Below are positions 1 to 11,299 of a stretch of 32,747 nucleotides of DNA, one piece after another (within the stretch, counting starts at the first letter, position 1; each line of letters opens with the position of its first letter). Origin of the DNA: Actinomycetales bacterium (GTDB lineage Bacteria > Actinomycetota > Actinomycetes > S36-B12); contig WGLX01000029.1 in NCBI GenBank assembly GCA_016125355.1, positions 1 through 32,747 of the forward strand, read 5' to 3'. The translations under genes were made by a program, and so were the position numbers. The notes beneath the pieces were generated by a model, which saw nothing but the letters and a program-made list of their open reading frames with translations, was not told where the DNA came from and ran no database searches.

Positions 1-62
1 CATCGTGCAAGGTGTCCTCTCGTGAGTCTCGTTAGCCCGAACTCACTGACCCTTGCACGATG
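1..62. repeat. nested inverted repeat upstream of dnaN
   Basis: The arms CATCGTGCAAGG (1-12) and CCTTGCACGATG (51-62) are perfect reverse complements. Inside them GTGAGT (22-27) pairs with ACTCAC (41-46), and TCG (29-31) pairs with CGA (38-40) around the loop TTAGCC. The whole stretch can fold into a two-storey hairpin or cruciform. It lies in the usual dnaA-dnaN interval. It could be a dnaA terminator, part of the origin region, or a structured dnaN leader element. No T-tract follows it, and no DnaA box of the TTATCCACA/TTGTCCACA type is present in 1-202. The remaining 63-202 shows nothing I recognise apart from the dnaN ribosome binding site. Confidence 0.6.
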
Positions 63-202
63 GCCCTCTACGTCGCGGACTACGCCACGCTCAAGGCCGA
101 AAACCCACCACCACCGGGGACGTCACCCCCCGCGGCCGACCTGGGTGCGCCAAACCCCTCACATGCTGTAAGACTGACGCCTCTGGCTGACAGGAGGAGA
201 TC

Positions 203-1327
203 GTGAAGATTCGGGTCGAACGCGACGTCCTTGCGGACGCGGTTGCCTGGGCGGCTCGAACCCTCCCCTCCCGACCCTCCCTCCCGGTCCTGGCGGGCCT
301 GGTCATCACCGCCGACGCCGACACGGTCACCCTCAGCAGCTTCGACTACGAGGTTTCCGGGCGCGTCGAGATCGAAGCCGATGTCGCCGAGACCGGAACG
401 AGCCTGGTCTCCGGCAGGCTCCTCGCCGACATCGCGCGCTCCCTGCCCGCCGCTCCCGTCACCATCGAGTCCGAGGGCACCCGGTTGGCCATCGCCTGCG
501 GCCGATCCTCTTTCACCCTGCCCACCCTCCCCGTCGAGGACTATCCCCAGCTCCCGGTGATGCCCACGACATCCGGAGCGGTCTCCGGAAGCCTGTTCGC
601 GGCTGCCGTCGGCCAGGTGGCCGTCGCTGCCGGCCGCGATGACACACTGCCGACGCTCACGGGAATCCGGATGGAGTTTGAGGGCGCCAGCATCACGCTC
701 GCAGCGACGGATCGCTACCGGCTGGCCGTTCGGGAGTTCGCCTGGTCGCCCGAGTCATCGAGCATGTCCGCACACGCACTCGTGCCGGCCCGCACCCTCG
801 CCGATACCGCGAAGTCGCTGGCCGATGTCGACGAGGTCATCATCGCCCTTGCCGCCGGCGGTTCCGGGGAGGGCCTCGTCGGCTTCGAGGGGCATGGCCG
901 CCGCACGACGACCCGGCTGCTCGACGGTGAGTTCCCGAAGTACCGGTCCCTGCTGCCCACAGAATCGTCCGCTGTCGCAACGGTCGAGACGTCGTCACTT
1001 GCCGACGCGGTGAAGCGCGTCGCCCTGGTCGCCGAGCGGAACACGCCCGTCCGGCTGCTCTTCGAAGGTTCGGAACTGACACTGCGGGCGGGAGCCGGCG
1101 ATGACGCCCAGGCCGTCGAGGTGATCGAGGTTGCGCTCGAGGGTGATCCCATCGACATCGCCTTCAACCCCGCCTACCTGTTGGACGGCCTGTCCGCGAC
1201 CGGTGCCGAGGAGGTCCGCTTCTCCTTCACGCAGCCCACGCGTCCGGCCGTCATCACGGCCGCCACGCAGGCCGATGCCGGTACGGACTACCGCTACCTG
1301 CTGATGCCTGTGCGCCTGACCGGCTGA
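203..1327 (+). CDS. dnaN: DNA polymerase III subunit beta (sliding clamp)
   Basis: This is the ring-shaped processivity clamp that tethers the replicative DNA polymerase and other repair and replication factors to DNA. The 374-residue product has the normal family length and the three-fold repeated clamp fold. Recognisable stretches are the N-terminal [13 protein letters not shown] start and the C-terminal [10 protein letters not shown] motif that ends bacterial clamps and contributes to the partner-binding pocket. The GTG start at 203 is set by a strong AGGAGG (192-197) five bases upstream. recF begins five bases after the stop, so dnaN, recF and dciA are probably one transcript. Position next to recF, dciA, gyrB and gyrA is the standard actinobacterial origin arrangement. 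Confidence 0.97.
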   Translation: MKIRVERDVLADAVAWAARTLPSRPSLPVLAGLVITADADTVTLSSFDYEVSGRVEIEADVAETGTSLVSGRLLADIARSLPAAPVTIESEGTRLAIACGRSSFTLPTLPVEDYPQLPVMPTTSGAVSGSLFAAAVGQVAVAAGRDDTLPTLTGIRMEFEGASITLAATDRYRLAVREFAWSPESSSMSAHALVPARTLADTAKSLADVDEVIIALAAGGSGEGLVGFEGHGRRTTTRLLDGEFPKYRSLLPTESSAVATVETSSLADAVKRVALVAERNTPVRLLFEGSELTLRAGAGDDAQAVEVIEVALEGDPIDIAFNPAYLLDGLSATGAEEVRFSFTQPTRPAVITAATQADAGTDYRYLLMPVRLTG

Positions 1328-1332
1328 CCCTT

Positions 1333-2475
1333 GTGTGGGTGTCTGGCCTCCGCCTGACGGACTTCCGGTCCTATGAGCATGCCGAGCTGACGCTGTCCCC
1401 TGGTGTCACGACGCTGGTCGGGGCGAACGGACAGGGGAAGACGAACGTCGTCGAGGCCGTCGGGTATGCCTCCACCTTGGGCAGCCACCGTGTCTCCAGC
1501 GACGCTCCGCTCGTGCGTGCCGGTGCCGAACGTGCCGTGATCTCCGTGCAGATCGTCCGTCACGACAGGCAGGCCCTGATCGAGCTCGAGATCAATCCGG
1601 GTCGAAGCAACCGGGCACGCATCAACCGCGGCACGGCCACCCGCGCGCGTGACGTACTGGGCATCCTCCGCACGGTCGTGTTCGCGCCCGAGGACCTGTC
1701 CCTGGTGAAGGGTGATCCCTCCGACCGACGCAGGTTCCTCGATGAGCTGATCATCCAGCGTGCGCCGCGACTGCAGGGAGTGAAGTCGGACTACGACCGG
1801 ATCCTGAAGCAGCGCAACGCCCTCCTGAAGTCGGCGGGGCAGGCCCGTCGGATCGACCCGGTCGAGGTCGGCCGCACCCTCGAGGTGTGGGACGAGCAAC
1901 TGGCCACCGTGGGCGGCGAACTCTGCGCGGAGCGCGTGGCGCTCGTGCGTGACATGCAGCCCTGGCTGGTGGCCGCCTACGCGTTGATCGCGGGCGGCGG
2001 CGAGGCCGTGAGCTCCGCGGATGTACGTGTCGCGTACGCCAGCGCCGTGCCCGGTTCGGAGGAGTTCGGTGGCGATCGCACCGCCTGGCGGCAGGGACTG
2101 CTCGACGCGGTGGCCGCCCGACGACGTGACGAGCTGGACAGGGGGATCACCCTCGTCGGCCCGCACCGCGACGAGTTGGAGCTCACCATCGGACCGCATC
2201 CCGCCAAGGGCTATGCCTCGCACGGAGAGTCCTGGTCGCTGGCCCTCGCGCTGCGACTGGCTGCCTTCGACGTGCTCACCGAGGACGGCGACGAACCGGT
2301 GCTCATCCTCGATGACGTCTTCGCCGAGCTGGACGCCCTTCGCCGCCGACGCCTCGGGGAGCGCATCGCCTCCGCCTCCCAGGTTCTCCTCACGGCCGCC
2401 GTTCCCGAGGATGTGCCGCCCACCCTCGCTGGCGCCCGCTTCCTCGTCACCAGGGGCACGGTGACCCCGGCATGA
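1333..2475 (+). CDS. recF: DNA replication/repair protein RecF
   Basis: RecF is an SMC-like ATPase that helps load RecA at single-strand gaps with RecO and RecR. The 380-residue protein has the Walker A motif GANGQGKT at residues 30-37 and the Walker B motif [11 protein letters not shown] near residues 324-334, and the family N-terminus [14 protein letters not shown]. The GTG at 1333 gives an N-terminus (MWVSGLRL) of the usual family length; a second GTG two codons later is also possible. There is no strong ribosome binding site, which suggests translational coupling to dnaN, whose stop lies five bases upstream. Its last codons overlap the dciA start as ATGA (2472-2475). Confidence 0.96.
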   Translation: MWVSGLRLTDFRSYEHAELTLSPGVTTLVGANGQGKTNVVEAVGYASTLGSHRVSSDAPLVRAGAERAVISVQIVRHDRQALIELEINPGRSNRARINRGTATRARDVLGILRTVVFAPEDLSLVKGDPSDRRRFLDELIIQRAPRLQGVKSDYDRILKQRNALLKSAGQARRIDPVEVGRTLEVWDEQLATVGGELCAERVALVRDMQPWLVAAYALIAGGGEAVSSADVRVAYASAVPGSEEFGGDRTAWRQGLLDAVAARRRDELDRGITLVGPHRDELELTIGPHPAKGYASHGESWSLALALRLAAFDVLTEDGDEPVLILDDVFAELDALRRRRLGERIASASQVLLTAAVPEDVPPTLAGARFLVTRGTVTPA

Positions 2476-2984
2476 CAGAGGAGCAGGAGTCCGCAGGCGG
2501 CACTGGTTCGAGTGCCCCCGGAGCGACGGGTTCGACAAGCGATCCGGCGGCCGAGGCCCTGCGACGAGCCACCCGGTCGACCCGGCCAGCGTCGGCCAAG
2601 CGGTCCCGCGGGCGGTCCCCCCAGGCCGGCTCCGACCCGGAGCTGGTCGGCGACGCCATCGATCGCCTGCTCCGGGACCAGGGATGGACCGATCGCACGG
2701 CCGTGGCGACCGTGATGGCGCAGTGGCCGGAGATCGTGGGACCGGACCTGGCCGCACACGTCGAACCGCTGTCCTTCGACGAGGGTCGACTCGTCCTGCA
2801 GGCGGAGTCGACCACGTGGGCGACGCAGGTGCGGCTCCTCCTGCCGCAGCTGCAGCAGGCCCTCGAGGAGCGGATCGGTCGGGGGGTCGTCTCCCGCATC
2901 GAGGTCCTGGGGCCCGCGGCGCCCACCTGGGGCCACGGAACCCGCCGGGTCAAGGGTCGAGGACCGCGTGATACGTACGGGTGA
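2472..2984 (+). CDS. dciA: DciA-type replicative helicase partner (DUF721)
   Basis: DciA proteins assist loading or activity of the DnaB helicase in bacteria that lack the DnaC/DnaI loaders. The mycobacterial member sits at the same place, between recF and gyrB. The product is 170 residues: a basic, low-complexity N-terminal arm (about residues 1-55, rich in S, G, R and A) followed by the DUF721 domain (about 55-150). The domain contains the typical [15 protein letters not shown] segment and the later [13 protein letters not shown] strand. ATGA overlap with recF points to translational coupling. The assignment rests on domain pattern and position. The contact with DnaB in this organism is inferred. 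Confidence 0.9.
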   Translation: MTEEQESAGGTGSSAPGATGSTSDPAAEALRRATRSTRPASAKRSRGRSPQAGSDPELVGDAIDRLLRDQGWTDRTAVATVMAQWPEIVGPDLAAHVEPLSFDEGRLVLQAESTTWATQVRLLLPQLQQALEERIGRGVVSRIEVLGPAAPTWGHGTRRVKGRGPRDTYG

Positions 2985-3112
2985 GCGGGCGCTGAGGGCG
3001 CCACAAGGGGCCTGGAGGAGCAGGTCAATACGGCTCCACGTACCAGGGGGGTCACAAGGCTGTTGAGGCCCCAGAAGGCCGTGCCGAAGCCGGTCGTGTC
3101 GGCCCGAACCGG

Positions 3113-3169
3113 TAGACTGACGGTGATTTCCGGGCCCCGCCGCAGTGGGTCTGGCTGACCCACAGGAGG
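3113..3169 (+). promoter_or_regulatory. gyrB leader: candidate -10, hairpin and Shine-Dalgarno
   Basis: The 194-base gap before gyrB holds a candidate -10 hexamer TAGACT (3113-3118) without a convincing -35. It also holds a 7-bp hairpin, GTGGGTC (3145-3151) with GACCCAC (3157-3163) around the loop TGGCT. The stem ends directly against the Shine-Dalgarno AGGAGG (3164-3169), nine bases before the GTG start. The hairpin and SD are seen directly. A promoter here, and any effect of the stem on ribosome access, is inference. The rest of 2985-3112 shows nothing recognisable. Confidence 0.45.
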
Positions 3170-3178
3170 CCGCCCGCC

Positions 3179-5143
3179 GTGTCGTATGACGCCAGCGCGA
3201 TCACCGTTCTCGAAGGGCTCGACGCCGTCCGCAAGCGACCCGGCATGTACATCGGGTCCACGGGCGAGCGCGGGCTGCACCACCTGGTCTACGAGGTCGT
3301 GGACAACTCCGTGGACGAGGCCATGGCCGGCTACGCCTCGACGATCGTCGTGACCCTGCTCGCCGATGGCGGGGTACGGGTCGTCGATGACGGTCGCGGC
3401 ATCCCGGTCGACGAGCACCCGGTGGAGAAGAAGCCCGCCGTGGAGGTGGTGCTCACGGTGCTCCACGCCGGAGGGAAGTTCGGTGGTGGCGGCTACTCGG
3501 TGTCCGGTGGTCTGCACGGTGTCGGCGTTTCCGTGGTCAACGCCCTGGCGACCCGGCTGGATGTCGAGGTGGGCCGCGACGGCTACGTGTGGCGCCAGTC
3601 CTATCTGCACGGTGTGCCCACCGCCCCCCTCGAGCGCGGCGAGGAGACTGACCGCACCGGGACGACCGTCACCTTCTGGGCCGACGACCAGATCTTCGAG
3701 ACGACTCACTACGACTTCACGACCCTGTCGCGGCGCTTCCAGGAGATGGCCTTCCTCAACAAGGGCCTGACCCTCGAGCTGATCGACGAGCGCGAGCCCG
3801 TCGTGGCCGACGAGGAGGACGACGCCAGCACCGTGGAGGCCGTGCATCGGGTGAGCTACCACTACGAGGGTGGCATCGCGGACTTCGTACGGCACATCAA
3901 CGCCAGCAAGGGCGTGGCCAACCCGACCGTGATCGATTTCGAGGCCGAGACCGAGGATCGCCACATGAGCGTGGAGATCGCGTTGCAGTGGAACACGTCC
4001 TACTCGGAGTCGGTGTACACCTTCGCCAACACCATCAACACCACCGAGGGCGGCACGCACGAGGAGGGTTTCCGCGCGGCGCTCACCTCGCTGGTCAACA
4101 AGTTCGCGCGTGAGTGGAACATCCTCAAGGAGAAGGACGCCAACCTCAGCGGCGAGGACGTTCGCGAGGGCCTGACCGCCATCGTCAGCGCGAAGATCAC
4201 CGAGCCGCAGTTCGAGGGCCAGACGAAGACCAAGCTCGGCAACACCGAGATGAAGACCTTCGTGCAGAAGGTCGTCAACGACCAGCTCGGCGAATGGTTC
4301 GAGAAGAACCCGGCCGAGGGCAAGGAGATCGCCCGCAAGTCCGTGAACGCCGCTTCTGCGCGGATCGCCGCCCGCAAGGCGCGCGACCTCGCCCGCAATC
4401 GCAAGGGCCTGCTCGGTGGTGCCGGCATGCCCGGCAAGCTCATCGACTGCTCGAGCCGCGAGCCGGAGGAGTGCGAGGTCTTCATCGTCGAGGGCGACTC
4501 CGCGGGCGGCTCCGCACGGCAGGGGCGCGATCCCCGCCGTCAGGCGATCCTCCCCATCCGCGGCAAGATCCTCAATGTCGAGAAGGCCCGGATCGACAAG
4601 GTCCTGCAGAACAACGAGGTGCAGGCACTGGTGTCAGCGCTCGGCACCGGCGTGCAGGACGAGTTCGACATCAACCGGCTGCGCTACCACAAGCTCGTCC
4701 TCATGGCGGATGCCGATGTCGACGGGCAGCACATCCGCACCCTGCTGCTGACGCTGATCTTCCGGTTCATGCGACCACTCGTCGAGCGTGGTCACGTGTA
4801 CCTGGCCCAGCCGCCCCTGTACAAGATCAAGTGGTCGCGCGAGGAGCCGGAGTATGCCTACTCCGACCGTGAGCGGGACGCCCTCATCGAGGCCGGCACG
4901 GCTGCGGGCCGCAAGCTGCCCAAGGAGGAGGCCGTCCAGCGGTACAAGGGGCTCGGTGAGATGAACGCCGACGAGCTCTGGGAGACCACGATGGATCCCG
5001 AGCGGCGTGTGCTGCTGCAGGTGACCCTCGACGACGCCGCCCAGGCCGACGAGCTGTTCAGCGTGCTGATGGGCGAGGACGTGGAGTCCCGTCGGAACTT
5101 CATCCAGCAGAACGCCCGCGACGTCCGCTTCCTCGACATCTGA
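3179..5143 (+). CDS. gyrB: DNA gyrase subunit B
   Basis: GyrB is the ATPase and TOPRIM subunit of gyrase, which introduces negative supercoils with GyrA. The 654-residue product is full length. It has the GHKL ATPase signatures ([17 protein letters not shown] and [14 protein letters not shown]), the transducer domain, and a TOPRIM domain with EGDSAGGSA (catalytic Glu about residue 438) and the metal-binding DADVDG (Asp 511, 513 and 515). It ends in the usual C-terminal tail. The GTG start at 3179 gives the standard N-terminus [22 protein letters not shown] and has AGGAGG upstream. gyrA follows after 14 bases, so the two subunits are co-transcribed. Confidence 0.98.
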   Translation: MSYDASAITVLEGLDAVRKRPGMYIGSTGERGLHHLVYEVVDNSVDEAMAGYASTIVVTLLADGGVRVVDDGRGIPVDEHPVEKKPAVEVVLTVLHAGGKFGGGGYSVSGGLHGVGVSVVNALATRLDVEVGRDGYVWRQSYLHGVPTAPLERGEETDRTGTTVTFWADDQIFETTHYDFTTLSRRFQEMAFLNKGLTLELIDEREPVVADEEDDASTVEAVHRVSYHYEGGIADFVRHINASKGVANPTVIDFEAETEDRHMSVEIALQWNTSYSESVYTFANTINTTEGGTHEEGFRAALTSLVNKFAREWNILKEKDANLSGEDVREGLTAIVSAKITEPQFEGQTKTKLGNTEMKTFVQKVVNDQLGEWFEKNPAEGKEIARKSVNAASARIAARKARDLARNRKGLLGGAGMPGKLIDCSSREPEECEVFIVEGDSAGGSARQGRDPRRQAILPIRGKILNVEKARIDKVLQNNEVQALVSALGTGVQDEFDINRLRYHKLVLMADADVDGQHIRTLLLTLIFRFMRPLVERGHVYLAQPPLYKIKWSREEPEYAYSDRERDALIEAGTAAGRKLPKEEAVQRYKGLGEMNADELWETTMDPERRVLLQVTLDDAAQADELFSVLMGEDVESRRNFIQQNARDVRFLDI

Positions 5144-5157
5144 TCGGAAGGACCCAC

Positions 5158-7709
<2,552 letters not shown>

Positions 7710-7713
<4 letters not shown>

Positions 7714-8102
7714 GTGGAGTTGAGGCGCCGCACGGAGCGAAGCGGGCCCGGCTCTACGTCACCCGCATCGATCCCTGGTCGGTGACCAAGGCGGCGTTCA
7801 TGCTGGCCTTGGCCATCGGGATCGTGATCGTCGTCGCGGTCGCGGCCCTCTGGTGGGTGCTCGACGTCACCGGTGTCTTCGTCACGGTGTCCCGGATGAT
7901 CGACGAGGTCGTCGGAACCGCCACGACCGGGTTCGACCTGCTCAGCTACCTGGAGTTCTCGCGTGTCTTCGGGGTCGCGGTGGTCGTGGCATCCGTCGAG
8001 ATCGTGCTGGTGTCCCTGCTGGCCACCCTGTTCACGATCATGTACAACCTCACTGTCGGCCTCACCGGAGGCATCGAGCTCGTCCTGTCGGATGAGGCAT
8101 AG
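7710..8102 (+). CDS. DUF3566 membrane protein
   Basis: This is a 130-residue protein of the actinobacterial DUF3566 family, which normally follows gyrA (as Rv0007 does in mycobacteria). The short charged N-terminus leads into the family motif [18 protein letters not shown]. Two hydrophobic segments follow, at about residues 31-55 and 85-118, separated by a loop containing [19 protein letters not shown]. The protein is therefore predicted to be in the membrane with two transmembrane helices. The GTGA overlap with gyrA indicates coupled translation. Its function is not established. Its constant position after gyrA and before tRNA-Ile is the main clue. Confidence 0.9.
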
Positions 8103-8136
8103 CCGGACCCGTGTCGGACCCGGCGCGCCGGTCAGG

Positions 8137-8142
8137 TAGTCT
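8137..8142 (+). promoter_or_regulatory. candidate -10 of tRNA-Ile
   Basis: TAGTCT ends 12 bases before the first base of the tRNA. The same hexamer stands 13 bases before tRNA-Leu at 32525. No clear -35 is seen. A GC-only palindrome (CCGGCGCGCCGG, 8120-8131) occupies the region just upstream. Confidence 0.5.
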
Positions 8143-8154
8143 CTCCCGTCGTTC

Positions 8155-8229
8155 GGGCCTATAGCTCAGTTTGGTTAGAGCGCTTCCCTGATAAGGAAGA
8201 GGTCGGTGGTTCAAGTCCACCTAGGCCCA
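8155..8229 (+). tRNA. tRNA-Ile (anticodon GAT)
   Basis: The 75-base cloverleaf has acceptor stem GGGCCTA (8155-8161) pairing with TAGGCCC (8222-8228) and discriminator A at 8229. The D-arm GCTCAGTTTGGTTAGAGC is standard. The anticodon stem-loop is CTTCC-CTGATAA-GGAAG, with anticodon GAT. The T-arm is GGTGG-TTCAAGT-CCACC. CCA is not encoded. In related genomes tRNA-Ala follows closely; here the two tRNAs are separated by the surface-polymer region. Confidence 0.97.
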
Positions 8230-8290
8230 CCCCTCCCGTCCGTCGCCGCCGGGCAGCGCGCCCGGCACACCGCCGCGTCCACGCAGGCCC

Positions 8291-8296
8291 TACTCT
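8291..8296 (+). promoter_or_regulatory. candidate -10 of a leaderless transcript (8304 operon)
   Basis: TACTCT is followed by seven bases and then the ATG at 8304. The predicted transcription start therefore coincides with the start codon. No Shine-Dalgarno sequence precedes this ATG. The same geometry recurs at six other genes in the window. Confidence 0.55.
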
Positions 8297-8303
8297 GCAG
8301 ACG

Positions 8304-9365
8304 ATGAGCACCTTCCGCGCTCGACTGGACCGGTGGATCTCGCACCGCGCCGCCCGTTTCGCACGGCGTCTCGCCTGGGTCCCGGCATTCGATCGCGTCC
8401 TGTTCCTCGCCGAGGGCGGCGCCTCCTGTGGGCTGTCCCTGCTGGCGGCCAGCGACCTGCTGCATCAGGCCCGTCCCCGCACCCGGCAGGTGTGGGCCTG
8501 CCAGGACGGGGTCAGCGCGCCCGTGTGGGCCACTCGGGTCCGGGTGGGCAGTGGCCGGCACCGCTGGCTGGCGGCCCGGTCGCGGTGGTGGCTCACCGAC
8601 GGGATCACCATGCGGGTCACGGATCCGGAGACCTCGGGCATCGCCCTGGCGAGGGGGCCGCGGACGGCGGTTGTCGGTGTCGTGGATCCGTCGCTCGAGC
8701 GCGTGGGCAGCGACGTCGTGGACTGGCCGCTGCTGCCGGCGTCGCGGCGCCGGCTCCGACATCCCGTGGACGCCGTGCTGGCGCCGAGTGAGGTGGCGCG
8801 ACAGCGCTCCGTCTCCGCCTGGGGATTCGACGCGCCTGTGGTCCTGGCGCCCGCACTGGCCGAGATCGTGACGCAACGTGATCGGGCGCGCCGCCTCCTG
8901 GGTCTGACACCCGACCAGCGGCTTCTGGCCTGGCACCTCAGCGACAGTCGGCGGCACGGGTCGTTCCCACTCGGCGCGGTAGCGGCCGGCCTGCCGGGCT
9001 GGGGGGTCGAGGAGGTGCAGGAGAGCGCTCATCCGGCCCTGCTGGTGGCGGCCGCCGATGTCGTGGTGGCCGATACCGGGTGGCCGCTGGTGTGCGCGGC
9101 GAGCGCCGGCCACGCGGTGGTCGTCTACGCACCCGATCCCCGGGACGGGCGCTCGCGTGGCCCCGGGCTCGTGCGCGACTGGCCGGGCCGGCTGCCACTC
9201 GCCGGGGACGCGCCCACGCTGGTCTCGGCGGTGGAGGCACGCCGCGACGGACCCCTTCCGGACGATGAGGAGGCCCTGCGGACGTTCGGATCTGTTGCGG
9301 CGGACGGCGACCCTCGCGGGGCGTTCCGGCGCGGTTGGGACCAGTTGACGCGGGTGGGGGACTGA
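8304..9365 (+). CDS. degenerate CDP-glycerol glycerophosphotransferase (TagF)-like protein
   Basis: This 353-residue protein follows the TagF/teichoic-acid polymerase GT-B layout. The stretch ARSRWWLTDGITMRV matches ARAKYFVNNVNFPGTYV of the TagF domain encoded at 13071-15326. RARRLLGLTPDQRLLAWHL matches AARATLGIPDGVTTVLYAP, and ADVVVADTGWPLVCAASAGH matches ADVLLTDYSSVMFDYALLDR. The key residues are lost: the catalytic-type HGT motif is replaced by ARGPRT, and the CDP-phosphate-binding DYSS is DTGW. It is probably an inactive or re-purposed relative, for example a scaffold or regulator of the polymer machinery. A divergent active transferase with another donor cannot be excluded. It heads the operon with GT4, permease and pseudo-ATPase genes (one base to the next start) and appears to be transcribed leaderless. 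Confidence 0.6.
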   Translation: MSTFRARLDRWISHRAARFARRLAWVPAFDRVLFLAEGGASCGLSLLAASDLLHQARPRTRQVWACQDGVSAPVWATRVRVGSGRHRWLAARSRWWLTDGITMRVTDPETSGIALARGPRTAVVGVVDPSLERVGSDVVDWPLLPASRRRLRHPVDAVLAPSEVARQRSVSAWGFDAPVVLAPALAEIVTQRDRARRLLGLTPDQRLLAWHLSDSRRHGSFPLGAVAAGLPGWGVEEVQESAHPALLVAAADVVVADTGWPLVCAASAGHAVVVYAPDPRDGRSRGPGLVRDWPGRLPLAGDAPTLVSAVEARRDGPLPDDEEALRTFGSVAADGDPRGAFRRGWDQLTRVGD

Positions 9366-9366
9366 G

Positions 9367-10461
9367 GTGGCGGGCTCCCTGGTGATCATGGCCAACTCCG
9401 TCGACGAGCTCGGCGGCGCCCAGCGGGTGGCGCACACCCTCGCCAGTGGTCTGTCCCGCCGCGGCTGGGACGTCCACGCGATCGGCATCGAGCCCGCTCG
9501 GGAGCCGCACGACTACCGGGGCGAGGGCTACCGCACGACCACGCTCATGGATGCCCCCTTCGGCACCCGCGACCAGGGGGAGGAGCGCGAGGCGGCGTCC
9601 ACGTCCGCCGTAGAGCGGCTCTCGCGGATCCTCGATGACGAACGGCCGGACGCCGTCATCAGCACCCAGGTCTGGTGCATGGAGCATCTGAGCCGGGTCA
9701 GCCGCGGACCCTGGCGGGTCGTGGGCCAGTACCACTCCTCGTTCGAGGCGGCGAGCATGCCCGGTGGTCCGCTGGGTCGCCTGGTGGAGGCCTATCGCGA
9801 GGCCGACGTCGTCACGGCGCTGACCGAGGTGGATGCCGAGGCGCTGCGCGAGTCCGGCCTGCCCCAGACCGTCGCCATGCCCAATCCCCTCGCCTTCTGG
9901 CCGGAGCGGGTCGTCGATGCCGGAGCGGAGGGAGGGGAGGTGCTCGCGCTCGGCCGGCTGTCGCCGGAGAAGGCTCCCATGGTGCTCGTGCGGGCATGGC
10001 AGGAGATCGCCGACCGGCACCCGGCCTGGTCGCTGCGCTTCGTCGGCTCGGGCCCGGAGGAGGAGCGCGTCCGGGAAGCAGCCGCGCAGGGACCGTGGCG
10101 GATCCGGATCGATCCTCCCGTCGCGGACCCCCGCCCGCTCTTGCAGGAGGCGCCCGTGCTGGCGCTCCCCAGCCTGGTCGAGGGCCTTCCCCTGTCCCTG
10201 ATGGAGGCGCTGGCCCACGGCACCGCCTGCGTGGCGGCCGACTGCTCGAGTGGCGTGCGTGAGCTGGTCATCGACGGTCAGACCGGGCTGCTCGCTGTCC
10301 GGGGGGAGCCGGAGGACCTTGCTCGCCAGCTGGATCGGCTGCTCTCGGACCGGGCCCTGAGGGCCCTGCTGGGGGCCGCTGCGCGGACGCACATGGAGGC
10401 CTACCGGGCGGAGCCGATCCTCGATCGCTGGGAGCTCCTCCTGCGTGGCGATCCGGGCTGA
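9367..10461 (+). CDS. glycosyltransferase family 4 protein
   Basis: This is a 364-residue retaining GT-B glycosyltransferase. The N-terminal half has the GT4 acceptor-side motif GGAQRVAHTLA (about residues 16-26). The C-terminal half has LGRLSPEKAP, the FVGSGPEEERV strand, and the nucleotide-sugar-binding E-x7-E pair (Glu 272 and Glu 280) in VEGLPLSLMEALAHG, followed by GVRELVIDGQTGLL. These match enzymes that transfer a sugar from a nucleotide sugar in capsule, teichoic acid and mycothiol-type pathways. Donor and acceptor cannot be read from sequence. The GTG start lies one base after the TagF-like gene. The setting suggests it glycosylates or primes the polymer exported by the next two genes. 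Confidence 0.85.
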   Translation: MAGSLVIMANSVDELGGAQRVAHTLASGLSRRGWDVHAIGIEPAREPHDYRGEGYRTTTLMDAPFGTRDQGEEREAASTSAVERLSRILDDERPDAVISTQVWCMEHLSRVSRGPWRVVGQYHSSFEAASMPGGPLGRLVEAYREADVVTALTEVDAEALRESGLPQTVAMPNPLAFWPERVVDAGAEGGEVLALGRLSPEKAPMVLVRAWQEIADRHPAWSLRFVGSGPEEERVREAAAQGPWRIRIDPPVADPRPLLQEAPVLALPSLVEGLPLSLMEALAHGTACVAADCSSGVRELVIDGQTGLLAVRGEPEDLARQLDRLLSDRALRALLGAAARTHMEAYRAEPILDRWELLLRGDPG

Positions 10462-10510
10462 GCCACCGGTCCCGGATCCGAGGAGTCGGAGTCGGCGCCC
10501 GCTGGGAGGG

Positions 10511-11299
10511 ATGCCGTATGTTACCGAGGTGCTCCTTTGGCGGTACCGATCCGTGCTGCGGATGCTGGTCATGCGCGACCTGCACATCAAGTACCGCCAG
10601 TTCCGTCTCGGCTATGTCTGGGCGATCCTCGAACCCCTCGGCATGAGCGTGACGATGTGGTTCGTCTTCGAGGTCCTGCTCGGCGGCAAGAAGCTCGGCC
10701 TGCAGCCCTACTACCTGTTCCTGACCGTGGCGATCCTTCCGTGGTGGTGGTTCGTCAACAGCATCTCCGCATCGACGCGCGTGTTCATCGGACAGAACCG
10801 GACCCTGTCGGTCAGCCAGCTGCCGACGCAGTTCAACGTGGTCCGCGTACTGGTGGCCCGGGCAGCGGACTTCGTGCTCTCCCTGCCACTCGTCGTCGCG
10901 GCGATGCTGATCACCTGGACCTTCCCGACGGCGTGGATCCTGCTGTATCCGGTGGCCATGGTCATCCAGTTCGCGTTGATGTGGGGCGTCGGGCTGCTCG
11001 TCGCCTCGGTGTCCGCGATGATCCCGGACCTCGCGCGCATCATCCGGATCGTCCTCCGTGCCGCGTTCTACCTCACCCCGGTGCTGTACTCGCTGTCGAA
11101 CGTCCCGGCGGGAGCCCGTCCCCTGACGTACATCAATCCGCTGGTCGGCGTGCTCGGGCTGTACCGCATGGGCTGGTGGCCCGGCGAGCACGAGGGCTGG
11201 AAGGCCTACGCGACCTCCTTCACCGTGATCGCCATCCTCATGGTCATCGGCTTCGTCACCTTCCGACGCGTCGAGCATCGCATCCTCAAGGCCGCGTGA
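10511..11299 (+). CDS. polysaccharide/teichoic acid export ABC permease (TagG/Wzm type)
   Basis: This is an ABC-2 family inner membrane channel subunit of about 262 residues from the ATG at 10511. A 22-residue longer form from the GTG at 10445, overlapping the GT4 gene, is possible. That extension is low-complexity and Arg/Pro-rich, so I prefer 10511, which has GGGAGGG just upstream. The family signature near the start is the amphipathic MLVMRDLHIKYRQFRLGYVW segment. About six transmembrane helices follow, with the FYLTPVLYSLSNVP and YINPLVGVLGLYR motifs. It would move a lipid-linked polymer across the membrane with an ATPase. Its genetic partner, overlapping by one base, lacks ATPase motifs. 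Confidence 0.88.
   Translation: MPYVTEVLLWRYRSVLRMLVMRDLHIKYRQFRLGYVWAILEPLGMSVTMWFVFEVLLGGKKLGLQPYYLFLTVAILPWWWFVNSISASTRVFIGQNRTLSVSQLPTQFNVVRVLVARAADFVLSLPLVVAAMLITWTFPTAWILLYPVAMVIQFALMWGVGLLVASVSAMIPDLARIIRIVLRAAFYLTPVLYSLSNVPAGARPLTYINPLVGVLGLYRMGWWPGEHEGWKAYATSFTVIAILMVIGFVTFRRVEHRILKAA

Noticed and set aside
1-202. oriC
   Set aside because: No TTATCCACA/TTGTCCACA box and no AT-rich unwinding stretch is present. The origin is probably just upstream, outside the window.
8120-8131. GC palindrome CCGGCGCGCCGG as a terminator of the gyr operon
   Set aside because: No loop and no T-tract, and short GC palindromes are expected by chance in this base composition. Kept only as a remark at the tRNA-Ile promoter.
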